Assembly (NCBI RefSeq): GCF_023264675.1
Contig: NZ_JAHFVG010000011.1
Coordinates: 1-64,000 of the forward strand
Source: Rhodococcus sp. (in: high G+C Gram-positive bacteria)
GTDB taxonomy: Bacteria; Actinomycetota; Actinomycetes; Mycobacteriales; Mycobacteriaceae
Direction: 5' to 3'
Length of the DNA: 64,000 bases
Below are positions 51,919 to 59,157 of the stretch, in pieces. Both the position numbers and the translations under genes were made by a program. The notes beneath the pieces were generated by a model, which was given only the letters and a program-made list of their open reading frames with translations, was not told where the DNA came from and did no database searches. Each line of letters opens with the position of its first letter. Position 1 is the stretch's first letter.

Positions 51919-52697
51919 CCGAGAATGCCCCCTCCGTACTGGTACCTCAGACTCTGATTCAGAGCCACCGGTTGATACGGCACCTGTTCCGCGACCCGAT
52001 GACGCTGGTGCAATCCATCGTCTACCCGGCAATCATGCTCGTCATCCTCGATATCGTTCTGGGACAGCAAGTTTCCGCATTTTCGGGGAGTAGTTCCCTG
52101 TACGGAACGGTTCCGATGATCGCGTTGCTCAGCGCCATGTTGGGATCGGTCGCGGGCGCGGTGACGCTCGGACGAGAATGGGACGCCGGGATTCTGGCAC
52201 GGTTCTGGGTCCTGCCCATCCACCGCCTCTCGGCGCTCACCGCACGCGTGAGCGCCGAGTCGGCGCGCATTCTGGCCACGACGCTCGTCCTCACGACGGG
52301 CGGTCTCGCACTCGGGTTCAGGTTCGAGGGTTCATGGAGATCGACTCTGCTGTTCCTGGCGGTTCCGCTGATGTTCGGAATCCCGTTCGCCACCGCCGTC
52401 ATCGCCGCGTCCTTCGTTCTCGGAAAGACAGCGCTGGTGGAATCGGTGTCTCTGCTGTGCTCACTCTCGATGTTTCTGAGCCCGGGTTTCGTTCCGCTCG
52501 CGGCCTACCCGCGCTGGGTCCAACCGTTCGTCGAATACCAGCCGATGAGCTGTGCAATCGAGGCGATGCGCGCGCTGGCGCTGGGAGAACCCGCCGGCAC
52601 CGCAGTTGCTCGCGCAGGGGCATGGTCGGCAGTCGTCTTCGCTGTCGCCGTCGTACCTGCCCTGCGCGGTCTACGGCGTGCGACGCAGCCGCGGTGA
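51915..52697 (+). CDS. DrrC-like ABC transporter permease
   Basis: This 260-residue second ABC-2 type permease has six helices, with SPGFVPLAAYPRWVQPFVEYQPMS matching the C-terminal motif of its partner. The N-terminal cytoplasmic segment includes HRLIRHLFRDPMTLVQS. ATG 51915 lies in the ATGA overlap with the preceding permease. The much longer open frame starting at 51174 is not real. Order ATPase-permease-permease equals drrABC, whose best-known members export lipids (PDIM) and anthracyclines. It is the last gene of the NRPS transcript, 93 nt before the sigma-like gene. Confidence 0.9.
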   Translation: MTENAPSVLVPQTLIQSHRLIRHLFRDPMTLVQSIVYPAIMLVILDIVLGQQVSAFSGSSSLYGTVPMIALLSAMLGSVAGAVTLGREWDAGILARFWVLPIHRLSALTARVSAESARILATTLVLTTGGLALGFRFEGSWRSTLLFLAVPLMFGIPFATAVIAASFVLGKTALVESVSLLCSLSMFLSPGFVPLAAYPRWVQPFVEYQPMSCAIEAMRALALGEPAGTAVARAGAWSAVVFAVAVVPALRGLRRATQPR

Positions 52698-52790
52698 CCA
52701 CTGTCCGGTACATCGCCGCCGATCTGTGACAGCGCTTCATCCAGATTCCGCATAGACTCCATGGCGGTACTTCGGGGAGGGAGGCTCGCC

Positions 52791-53894
52791 ATGGACGACG
52801 CAAAAATAGTCACTGCGTTGACAGACGGCGATCTCTCGGCGCTCGGTGATGCCTACGATCGGTACGCCCAGCGACTCTTCACCTACGCGAACGCCCTGCT
52901 CAGGGACGAACACCTCGCCGCCGACGTGGTCCACGACTCGATGCTCATCGCGTCGCAACGCATCGGGAAACTGCGCGAGCCCGACCACTTCCGTTCCTGG
53001 CTGTACGCCGTCGTCCGCTCCGAATGCCTTCGGCAGCTCGCTCTCACCAAGACGAACGTCTCGTTCGACGGGGACGTCGGCCTCACCGCCGCCGAACTCG
53101 AATCTTCTGCCCTGAACTCCACCGACCTCGAGATACTCGAACTCGCGGTCCGACACGACCTCGATATCGCCGAGGTTGCCGCGGTGCTCCGCGTCGGTAT
53201 GCGCCGTGCGAGCAGGCTGACCTCCCGGGCAGGCACTCGACTGGAACGATCTCTGCCGGTCGGCCAAGGTCCGTCGGCCGCACCACTGGCAGCAGTTCCG
53301 TTCTGGTTGCGCGATCTCGTCGTCGCCGACGCCCAGGTGAGCTTCGAACTCGACTCGATGGCACGGCGCATCGATCCACTCGACCGTGCCGGCTTTCCGC
53401 AGCCGAACAAGCAGAGAGTTGCCGGACACGCGCCCCAGGGCGTCTGGGTCGGTGCTGCCGGTGCCGCCGTGGTGGTGGGTGTCGGCGTCGGATTGATGTT
53501 GGTCGGGCCGGCGAAGATACAGTCGCCGCTTCCCGCACAGTTCGTCGACGCACCGGCGACACCGGTGCTGCTTTCCGCTTCCCCACCATCTCCGGCGGCG
53601 CCGGCCCAGCTTCGGGCACCGCAGAGCCCCGCCGACGAACAGATTCCCGATGTTCACGAGTCGGTGGACCCCCTGCCGGTCCCGCTCCCGGTGACCCCGC
53701 CGCCCGTGACCCCACCGCCCGCGGGCCCACTCAGTACCTCCCCCGTCGTCGTACCGACCACGACGCCGGTACTACCGACCACCGAGGTGCCGGTGGTCAC
53801 CACCACCGTTGCACCAGCACCGACCACGACGACGACCTCGACGCCGCCTCCCGTGCCCTCGACTCCGACTGTCTCCCCGGAATCTCCGCCCTGA
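52791..53894 (+). CDS. ECF-type sigma factor fused to a transmembrane segment and Pro/Thr-rich tail
   Basis: This 367-residue protein has sigma-70 region 2 at about 14-85 (DAYDRYAQRLFTYANALL, DHFRSWLYAVVRSECLRQ) and a region 4-like helix-turn-helix at about 112-152 (LEILELAVRHDLDIAEVAAVLRV). A linker and one strong transmembrane helix (217-238) come next, then about 130 residues rich in Pro, Thr and Val (PVTPPPVTPPPAGP) with no cysteine-rich or zinc domain. The tail should lie outside the membrane. ATG 52791 has GGGGAGGGAGG seven to eight nt upstream, an unusually strong site. An in-frame ATG at 52761 lacks one. The layout implies a membrane-held transcription factor released by proteolysis or a sensor. 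Target genes are unknown. Confidence 0.75.
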   Translation: MDDAKIVTALTDGDLSALGDAYDRYAQRLFTYANALLRDEHLAADVVHDSMLIASQRIGKLREPDHFRSWLYAVVRSECLRQLALTKTNVSFDGDVGLTAAELESSALNSTDLEILELAVRHDLDIAEVAAVLRVGMRRASRLTSRAGTRLERSLPVGQGPSAAPLAAVPFWLRDLVVADAQVSFELDSMARRIDPLDRAGFPQPNKQRVAGHAPQGVWVGAAGAAVVVGVGVGLMLVGPAKIQSPLPAQFVDAPATPVLLSASPPSPAAPAQLRAPQSPADEQIPDVHESVDPLPVPLPVTPPPVTPPPAGPLSTSPVVVPTTTPVLPTTEVPVVTTTVAPAPTTTTTSTPPPVPSTPTVSPESPP

Positions 53895-53957
53895 CCCGTG
53901 TCGCCATCGGGTCCACTCCTCCCTCTTGTGAAGGTAACGACGAGTGAGGACGGCCCC

Positions 53958-54077
53958 ATGAAGCACATCCTGAGCGTCCTTCGGCGCTACGCCCGCCGCG
54001 GCGCCGACCGCTGCAACTATCTCGACGAACACGCAGAACGCCTGGTCATGCCCTCCGACGTGCGAGGAGCTCACTGA
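53958..54077 (+). CDS. Small basic protein of 39 residues (hypothetical)
   Basis: This short frame begins MKHILSVLRRYARRGADRC and ends MPSDVRGAH. GAGGA lies seven nt before ATG 53958, and most third codon positions are G or C, as in neighbouring genes. The N-terminal 15 residues are a plausible amphipathic basic helix; the rest is acidic/neutral with one Cys. It starts 63 nt after the sigma-like gene and ends 44 nt before the CPBP protease gene, on the same strand. No family is recognised. Confidence 0.45.
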   Translation: MKHILSVLRRYARRGADRCNYLDEHAERLVMPSDVRGAH

Positions 54078-54121
54078 AGTTTCCGAGGACGCACTCAGGA
54101 ACAATCCGTACACTCGGCTGA

Positions 54122-54865
54122 ATGCTCATGACGAAGGACGCTGCGACCGCTGAACGGTGGCGAGGTTTTCACGCCTATCTCGACGTCGCGATCGTCGTTC
54201 TCGTGCTGGTCGGCACCAATCTGATCGCCCACTTCACGACGGCATGGGCCAGCATCGCGACGGTCCCCATCGCCGCGGTTCTGCTGGTGGCGCTGACGCG
54301 GCGGCGCGGGCTCGGCTGGTCCGAGCTCGGCCTGTCACCGAAGCAGTGGAAGACCGGCTCTCTCTACGCGCTCGGCGCCGTCGGCCTCGTGGTGACCGTC
54401 GTCGCCATCGGCGCGTTGTTGCCGATCACTCGACCGTTCTTCATGGCGGACCGCTACGCCACTATTTCCGCGGCTCTCGTCGCGTCGATGATCGTCATAC
54501 CGTTGCAGACCGTCATTCCCGAAGAGCTCGCGTTCCGCGGTGTACTACACGGCACTCTCGGACGGATCTACGGTGCTCGCGGCGTGTTCGCCGCTGGGTC
54601 GTTGCTGTTCGGTCTGTGGCACATCGCGTCCTCGCTCGGTCTGACGGCGGGCAACGTCGGACTCTCCGGCTTCCTCGGCGGCGGCGTGTTCGGTCAGGTC
54701 GTCGGAATCGGTCTTGCCGTGTTGGCCACCGCGGGCGCAGGCGTCGTGTTCACGTGGCTGCGGCGGCGGAGCGGTAGCTTGATCGCCCCCATCGCGCTGC
54801 ACTGGTCTCTCAACGGAATCGGCGCCCTCGCCGCGGCCCTCGTGTGGCACGCGTCGGTGAGCTGA
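54122..54865 (+). CDS. CPBP-family intramembrane metalloprotease
   Basis: This 247-residue membrane protein of the CAAX-protease/bacteriocin-processing (CPBP, Abi) family has about seven helices. Motif 1 EELAFRG gives E134, E135 and R139. Motif 2 GLWHI gives H167. Motif 3 ALHWSLNG gives H227. These residues form the metal site of Rce1-type proteases. The start is ATG 54122 or ATG 54128, two codons later. Downstream of the membrane-spanning sigma-like protein, it is a candidate for releasing that protein, though this is inference. Its last 56 nt overlap the end of the opposite-strand acyltransferase gene. Confidence 0.85.
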   Translation: MLMTKDAATAERWRGFHAYLDVAIVVLVLVGTNLIAHFTTAWASIATVPIAAVLLVALTRRRGLGWSELGLSPKQWKTGSLYALGAVGLVVTVVAIGALLPITRPFFMADRYATISAALVASMIVIPLQTVIPEELAFRGVLHGTLGRIYGARGVFAAGSLLFGLWHIASSLGLTAGNVGLSGFLGGGVFGQVVGIGLAVLATAGAGVVFTWLRRRSGSLIAPIALHWSLNGIGALAAALVWHASVS

Positions 54866-55607
54866 TCTCGCGCTCCTGCCGGCGTTTCGACGCCTCGGCT
54901 TCCTCGATGACGGCAGCTTCTTCTCGCGTGGGTGCGCTACCTCCCAGGCGCGAAGGGACCCACGGCGCGCCCGCTGGATGCCCGTAGCCCTCCTGCGCCG
55001 CCGTCAGGGCAAGGGAGAGCGCATCACGTAGATCGCTGGTGAGTTGATCGGGAGTTCCAACCGGATTCAGCGGCTCGCCGACGGCGATGTGGATCGGAAA
55101 CCGATGCCGTCCCAATGCCTTCGGGATGTCTTTGGTCATGATGCGCTGCGATCCCCAGATCGCTACCGGCAGGATCGGCACACCGGCTTCGAGGGCCATC
55201 CGCGCGGCGCCCGATTTGAACCGCTTGAGCTCGAAGCTGCGACTGATGGTGGCTTCCGGATAGACGCAGACCAGTTCGCCGTCCATGAGCGACTGGACCG
55301 CCGCCGAATAAGACTCGGCCCCGGCCTCGCGATCCACCCCGATCGCCTTGCAGTGCCGCATCAGGAATCCGACGATCGGGTTGGCTTCGAGCTCCTTCTT
55401 CATCATGTAGCGAACGCGCCGCTTACCTTGTCGTGCAACAAGTCCGACCTGCATGAAGTCGAAGTATCCGGTGTGATTGACCGCCAGAACGACGCCGCCG
55501 GTGCGCGGAATGTTCTCGGTTCCGCGATACGTGATCTGCAGCCCTTGGACCGCCGAGATCGATCGCACCAGCCCTGTCAGAACGGCGTACACCGGTTCGC
55601 GCGACAT
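54810..55607 (-). CDS. PlsC-type 1-acylglycerol-3-phosphate acyltransferase
   Basis: This 265-residue membrane-associated acyltransferase has the catalytic motif NHTGYFD at residues 44-50, the glycerophosphate-binding region YPEATISRSFELKRFKSGAARMA and a later PVAIWGSQR. It probably acylates lysophosphatidate or a related glycolipid precursor (Rv3814c-Rv3816c group). ATG 55607 is chosen, two nucleotides after the stop of the upstream paralogue. The frame reaching 55913 is its shadow. The Arg-rich C-terminus (RGPRRGRRFR) is read antisense to the CPBP gene, with 56 nt of tail-to-tail overlap. Confidence 0.88.
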   Translation of the reverse strand: MSREPVYAVLTGLVRSISAVQGLQITYRGTENIPRTGGVVLAVNHTGYFDFMQVGLVARQGKRRVRYMMKKELEANPIVGFLMRHCKAIGVDREAGAESYSAAVQSLMDGELVCVYPEATISRSFELKRFKSGAARMALEAGVPILPVAIWGSQRIMTKDIPKALGRHRFPIHIAVGEPLNPVGTPDQLTSDLRDALSLALTAAQEGYGHPAGAPWVPSRLGGSAPTREEAAVIEEAEASKRRQEREISSPTRATRGPRRGRRFR

Positions 55608-55609
55608 GA

Positions 55610-56374
55610 TCAGCCCTGCTTCTTCGCCTCTCGCGCAGCCGCTTTGGCAGCTGTTCTCGCAGCGGCATCCTCGGTGTCGAGCTTGTCCGCTTCTTCCAGG
55701 GTCGGTGCACTTCCGCCGAGGCGGGCAGGAACCCAGTAGGCGCCGGGAGTGTGCTCGTACCCTTCCTGCAGCGCGAGCAACATCGCCTGCATCGTGGTGT
55801 GCAGTTTTTCGGTGAGCTCGCTCGGCGGCCCGACCGGATCGATCGGCTTGCCGACGGCAATCGAGATGGGAGTGTTGGTGCGCCCCAGTCGCTTCGGGAA
55901 TCCCTTGGTCCACACACGCTGAGCGCCCCAGATGACCGTCGGGATGATCGGTACCCCCGCCTCGATGGCCATGCGCGCCGCACCCGACTTGAATTCCTTG
56001 ATCTCGAAGCTCCGGCTGATGGTCGCCTCGGGATAGACACCGACGAGCTCACCCTTGCGGAGATCGGACACCGCCGCCTTGTACGACTCGGCGCCTGCGC
56101 CGCGGTCGACGGGGATGTGCTTCAGCGAGCGCATGATGGGCCCGGAGATCTTGTTGTCGAAGACCTCCTTCTTCGCCATGAAGCGGATGTACCGCTTGAC
56201 GCTGCGCGGAGGGAGACCCGCGTACGTGAAGTCCATGTAGCCGGTGTGATTCACAGCGACGACAGCACCCCCGGTCGCAGGGATGTTTTCCTCCCCCTCG
56301 ACCTTGAACTTCAGGCCTTGAGAAGCGAAGACCACGCGGGCAATGCCGATGACGGATCGATAGACGGGTTCCAC
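55610..56374 (-). CDS. PlsC-type 1-acylglycerol-3-phosphate acyltransferase (paralogue)
   Basis: This 254-residue paralogue of the next gene has NHTGYMD at residues 42-48, YPEATISRSFEIKEFKSGAARMA and PTVIWGAQR. The C-terminus is Ala/Lys-rich (AAARTAAKAAAREAKKQ), a likely amphipathic helix. The start is GTG 56374 (VEPVYRSVIG). The two genes are transcribed together with a 2-nt gap. Substrate choice between the paralogues cannot be told from sequence. Confidence 0.88.
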   Translation of the reverse strand: MEPVYRSVIGIARVVFASQGLKFKVEGEENIPATGGAVVAVNHTGYMDFTYAGLPPRSVKRYIRFMAKKEVFDNKISGPIMRSLKHIPVDRGAGAESYKAAVSDLRKGELVGVYPEATISRSFEIKEFKSGAARMAIEAGVPIIPTVIWGAQRVWTKGFPKRLGRTNTPISIAVGKPIDPVGPPSELTEKLHTTMQAMLLALQEGYEHTPGAYWVPARLGGSAPTLEEADKLDTEDAAARTAAKAAAREAKKQG

Positions 56375-56449
56375 AGTCGGCTAGCGTAGTCGCATCGGGC
56401 TGTAGCGAAAAGGACGCTCGGGAGAAGACATGGTGGGGGTTTACTGAAC

Positions 56450-57289
56450 ATGAGTTCGCTTCGCAGTATCGGCATGACCGCAGTCGGGCTGTCGGTGGCA
56501 GTTCTGCTGCTCACAGCCTGCGAGGGAGACGGCCAACAGGGGATACCCACCGAAACGAAATCTGCCCCGACCACCACCACAGCAACCACCAGCCCGGAGG
56601 CGCCGGCCACGAGCACCACCGTCGCCCCTCCCCCCGGCCCAGCCGTCGGAGATGTTCCGCGCAATCCGCAGGCTACGCAGGCACTCCGCGCGTTCGTGAC
56701 CGACCTACAGGCCGGAGGAGTCCCGGCGGTGACGCCGAAGTGCTGGACGGTCCCGCCGAGCGAGATTCCGCTGCAGTACGGCGACGTTCCCGCGATTCTC
56801 GACGCCGCCGCGGCGCCGGGCATCGACGGTCAGTACGCCGTGACCTGGACCGGGCCGGTTGCGACCATCTCCGTCAAGCGCAGCGAGATCGCATCGGGAT
56901 ACGCCTGCCCCCGCGTGTACCCGACGGGCACCGAACCGGTGTTGGCGGACGTCGATGCCAATTACACCGTCGAGCGCTACCTCGGACGGTTCACCGGCAC
57001 ACCGGTGAACCCCGCCGACCTCGAAGGTGACTACCCACTCGTGTGCGACACCCGGCCGATTTGGGACCCTCAGGGCACCGGAGCGCCGACGGCGGCGCCT
57101 CTCGCGAACAATCCCGGCCGGCTCACCGGGTCGGCGTCGTACGATCCCGCCAGCGTGTACGTCGCCTTCACCGACGGCGACTACAAGACGGTGTACGTCG
57201 ACGTCACCGATGTGTCGGGGTTCGAACAGAATCGGGTGTTCACCTTGACCGTTGCGGCCAACGGCTACTGCATCGGCGATATCGCCTGA
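56450..57289 (+). CDS. Secreted lipoprotein of unknown function
   Basis: This 279-residue lipoprotein has a signal peptide of about 24 residues ending in the lipobox LLTAC. A Thr/Ala/Pro-rich linker (about 32-64) and a two-part domain follow, with conserved-looking cysteines (KCWTVPP, YACPRVYP, LVCDTRP, GYCIGDIA) that could form disulfides. No enzyme motif was recognised. It is divergent from the PlsC pair with 75 bp between. Its stop codon lies at the first base of a 33-bp tandem repeat, and its last 25 nt overlap the end of the opposing AraC-type gene. Confidence 0.7.
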   Translation: MSSLRSIGMTAVGLSVAVLLLTACEGDGQQGIPTETKSAPTTTTATTSPEAPATSTTVAPPPGPAVGDVPRNPQATQALRAFVTDLQAGGVPAVTPKCWTVPPSEIPLQYGDVPAILDAAAAPGIDGQYAVTWTGPVATISVKRSEIASGYACPRVYPTGTEPVLADVDANYTVERYLGRFTGTPVNPADLEGDYPLVCDTRPIWDPQGTGAPTAAPLANNPGRLTGSASYDPASVYVAFTDGDYKTVYVDVTDVSGFEQNRVFTLTVAANGYCIGDIA

Positions 57290-58131
57290 GTGGAGCCTGC
57301 GGAATGAACAGAGTCGGCCTGAGTGGAGCCTGCGGAATGAACAGAGTCGGCCTGCGCGGCATACCTGGTGGGCGACATGCCGACTATCGCCGTGAAGTCA
57401 CGCACCAGATGCGCTTGATCTGCGTAGTCGAGCTCGGCGGCGAGCGCGGCCCAGTCGACGGTTCCCGACGCCCGTGAGGTCGCTTCGTGCAGGCGGTACC
57501 GCCGGATGACCCAGGCGGGCCCGAGACCGACGTAGTCCGCGAACAGCCGGTGCAGGGTGCGCACACTCAGATGTAGGTGTTGCGCCAGATGCGATGCTCG
57601 CGTGAACGATCGATCCTTCTCCAGCAGCGACACCGCATCGGCGACGACGACGATGTTCGGGTCGAGCTCGGCAGGCGGCTCGATGGCATCGACCAGCACG
57701 CGTACCGCCTGCGCCGGATCGTCCGTCGCAGCGACCTGCTCGCCCGCGACGGTCCACGCGCGCGGAGCCGGGGCCAGACCATCGACGATGGAACTGACCG
57801 GGCCGTCGAGGAACGGGGCGATGCCGCCCGGCTTGAATCGGATGCCGATTGCCCGGCCCGTTCCGGCGAGACTGCGATCGAACCGGGATTTCTGCGGCCC
57901 CCACAAACGGCCGCCGTCGGCCTCGACGACGAAATTCGCCGCGGGATGCGGCAGTACCGACTGCAGATACGGAGGCCGGTCGCCCCTGTCCCAGCGGACC
58001 ATCCAGATCCACGACACATACGGCGCCAGGCTCGTAGGCGGATCCCAGCGCCGGAAGTCGAAGTCTCCGTCGGGTGCCGTGTGCAGCACGCCGCGGGCCG
58101 TGTCGAGCCGCTCGGACGGTAGATCAACCAT
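57265..58131 (-). CDS. AraC-family transcriptional regulator
   Basis: This 288-residue regulator has an N-terminal sensor-like domain (about 20-165, DUF6597-like, including YVSWIWMVRWD and FVVEADGGRLWGPQ). The C-terminal AraC/XylS DNA-binding domain has two helix-turn-helix units (ASHLAQHLHLSVRTLHRLFADYVG and WAALAAELDYADQAHLVRDF, then GMSPTRYA). ATG 58131 is chosen. The frame to 58614 runs into the divergent DUF3224 gene and is rejected. Its last 30 or so residues (ADSVHSAGSTQ twice, then AISPMQ) come from the 33-bp repeats, so the C-terminus is an extension. It is divergent from the DUF3224 gene with 60 bp between. Confidence 0.85.
   Translation of the reverse strand: MVDLPSERLDTARGVLHTAPDGDFDFRRWDPPTSLAPYVSWIWMVRWDRGDRPPYLQSVLPHPAANFVVEADGGRLWGPQKSRFDRSLAGTGRAIGIRFKPGGIAPFLDGPVSSIVDGLAPAPRAWTVAGEQVAATDDPAQAVRVLVDAIEPPAELDPNIVVVADAVSLLEKDRSFTRASHLAQHLHLSVRTLHRLFADYVGLGPAWVIRRYRLHEATSRASGTVDWAALAAELDYADQAHLVRDFTAIVGMSPTRYAAQADSVHSAGSTQADSVHSAGSTQAISPMQ
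57289..57354. repeat. 33-bp tandem repeat (two perfect copies)
   Basis: The unit starts AGTGGAGCCTGCGGAATGA at 57289 and at 57322. The two copies are identical over all 33 bp. They encode ADSVHSAGSTQ at the end of the AraC-type gene, and the first copy begins at the last base of the lipoprotein stop codon. Core and period are shared with 33593-33685. Confidence 0.9.
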
Positions 58132-58191
58132 GCCTACAAGCCTGGCACGATTCTTCAATCGACGCCCGGGCCATTTTTCTACTCTCGGAAC

Positions 58192-58596
58192 ATGATCACA
58201 GAAACGCAGTCGGAGTTCGAGATCTCCAGCTGGGACCAACATCCGTACGACAGCGCCTACAGCGTCCCCGGACGCGAATTCGCGAAGGCGACCGTACGCA
58301 AGACCTTCACCGGAGCGCTCGCCGGGACGTCGGTCGCCGAACTCATGACGGTCGGGCAGGGCGAGGGCCGCGGCTACCTCGCCACCGAGGAGTTCGACGG
58401 CACGCTCGACGGCAGGTCCGGCGGTTTCGTCATGCAGCACGGCGGAATCGGTGACAGCGAGGGCGCCGAGTCGTTCGGGGAGATCCTGCCCGGTTCGGGA
58501 ACCGGCGAACTCGTCGGGATTCGCGGAAAGGTGGCGTATCAGCACGACGAGTCGGGTGCCAGGGTCACCCTTACGTACGAGCTCCGCGTACGGTGA
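58192..58596 (+). CDS. DUF3224-family protein
   Basis: This 134-residue small soluble protein matches the DUF3224 family by FEISSWDQHPYD, then KTFTGALAGTSVAELM and GYLATEEFDGTLDGRSGGFVMQHGG with GSGTGELVGIRG. The fold is a small beta-barrel of unknown function, in the allene-oxide-cyclase-like group. It is divergent from the AraC-type regulator with a 60-bp shared promoter region, which makes it a likely target. It is followed 21 nt later by a small membrane protein gene. Confidence 0.85.
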   Translation: MITETQSEFEISSWDQHPYDSAYSVPGREFAKATVRKTFTGALAGTSVAELMTVGQGEGRGYLATEEFDGTLDGRSGGFVMQHGGIGDSEGAESFGEILPGSGTGELVGIRGKVAYQHDESGARVTLTYELRVR

Positions 58597-58617
58597 CCCC
58601 CTGGGGAGGTTCATCGA

Positions 58618-59043
58618 ATGACACTGGGCGTCGATTCCAAGGTTCTACTGCTGCTCGCCGGGCTGATCCTGCTGTGGGCACTCGCGCTCGGGGTGTGGAA
58701 ATTCCGTCAGATGGCGACGTCGCCGACGGCGTTGGCCCATCCGTACGTGGACATCGCCCACCGGGCAGCGCTGATGTACTCGTTCGCGACGCTGATCCTG
58801 GCCGCACTCGCTGAATTTTCCGGCTTTGCGACGGCAGTGAACCTCATCGCCGGGCTGGTGGTGACGCTCTTCTTCGTCGCGGCGATCGGCAGCTACATGG
58901 TTCACGGGGTGTTGAAGGACACCGACAACCAATTCGAGAACCCGGTGCACGGCACGCACGCGTTCATGTGGACGTTGGTAGTGGCGGAGATCGGCGGCAC
59001 GGGTGTGTTGGTCGCGGGATTCGTGGTGGGGCAGTTTTTCTGA
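58618..59043 (+). CDS. Small four-helix membrane protein (hypothetical)
   Basis: This 141-residue hydrophobic protein has four predicted helices (about 9-27, 48-66, 72-92 and 116-138) and a short internal loop with HGVLKDTDNQFENPVHG. The start ATG 58618 has GGGGAGG about nine nt upstream. No family function is recognised. It is 21 nt after the DUF3224 gene, so probably co-transcribed. Palindrome copy 5 follows its stop by 34 bp. Confidence 0.7.
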   Translation: MTLGVDSKVLLLLAGLILLWALALGVWKFRQMATSPTALAHPYVDIAHRAALMYSFATLILAALAEFSGFATAVNLIAGLVVTLFFVAAIGSYMVHGVLKDTDNQFENPVHGTHAFMWTLVVAEIGGTGVLVAGFVVGQFF

Positions 59044-59077
59044 TCGTTCACTCGGGTTTTCTGGGCGTTCACTCCGG

Positions 59078-59126
59078 CATGAATGGACCATCACAACGCC
59101 TAGCCGGCTTGAATGCGCCATTCATG
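59078..59126. repeat. 49-bp palindromic repeat, copy 5
   Basis: The left arm CATGAATGGACCATCACAAC is identical to copy 4, and the right arm CTTGAATGCGCCATTCATG is more diverged but keeps the outer CCATTCATG. It lies between convergent genes, 32 bp from the permease stop at 59158. It is a single copy here, with no partner 74 bp away. Confidence 0.85.
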
Positions 59127-59157
59127 CCGCCGGCCTGGACCCGAAACCCCCCAGTGA

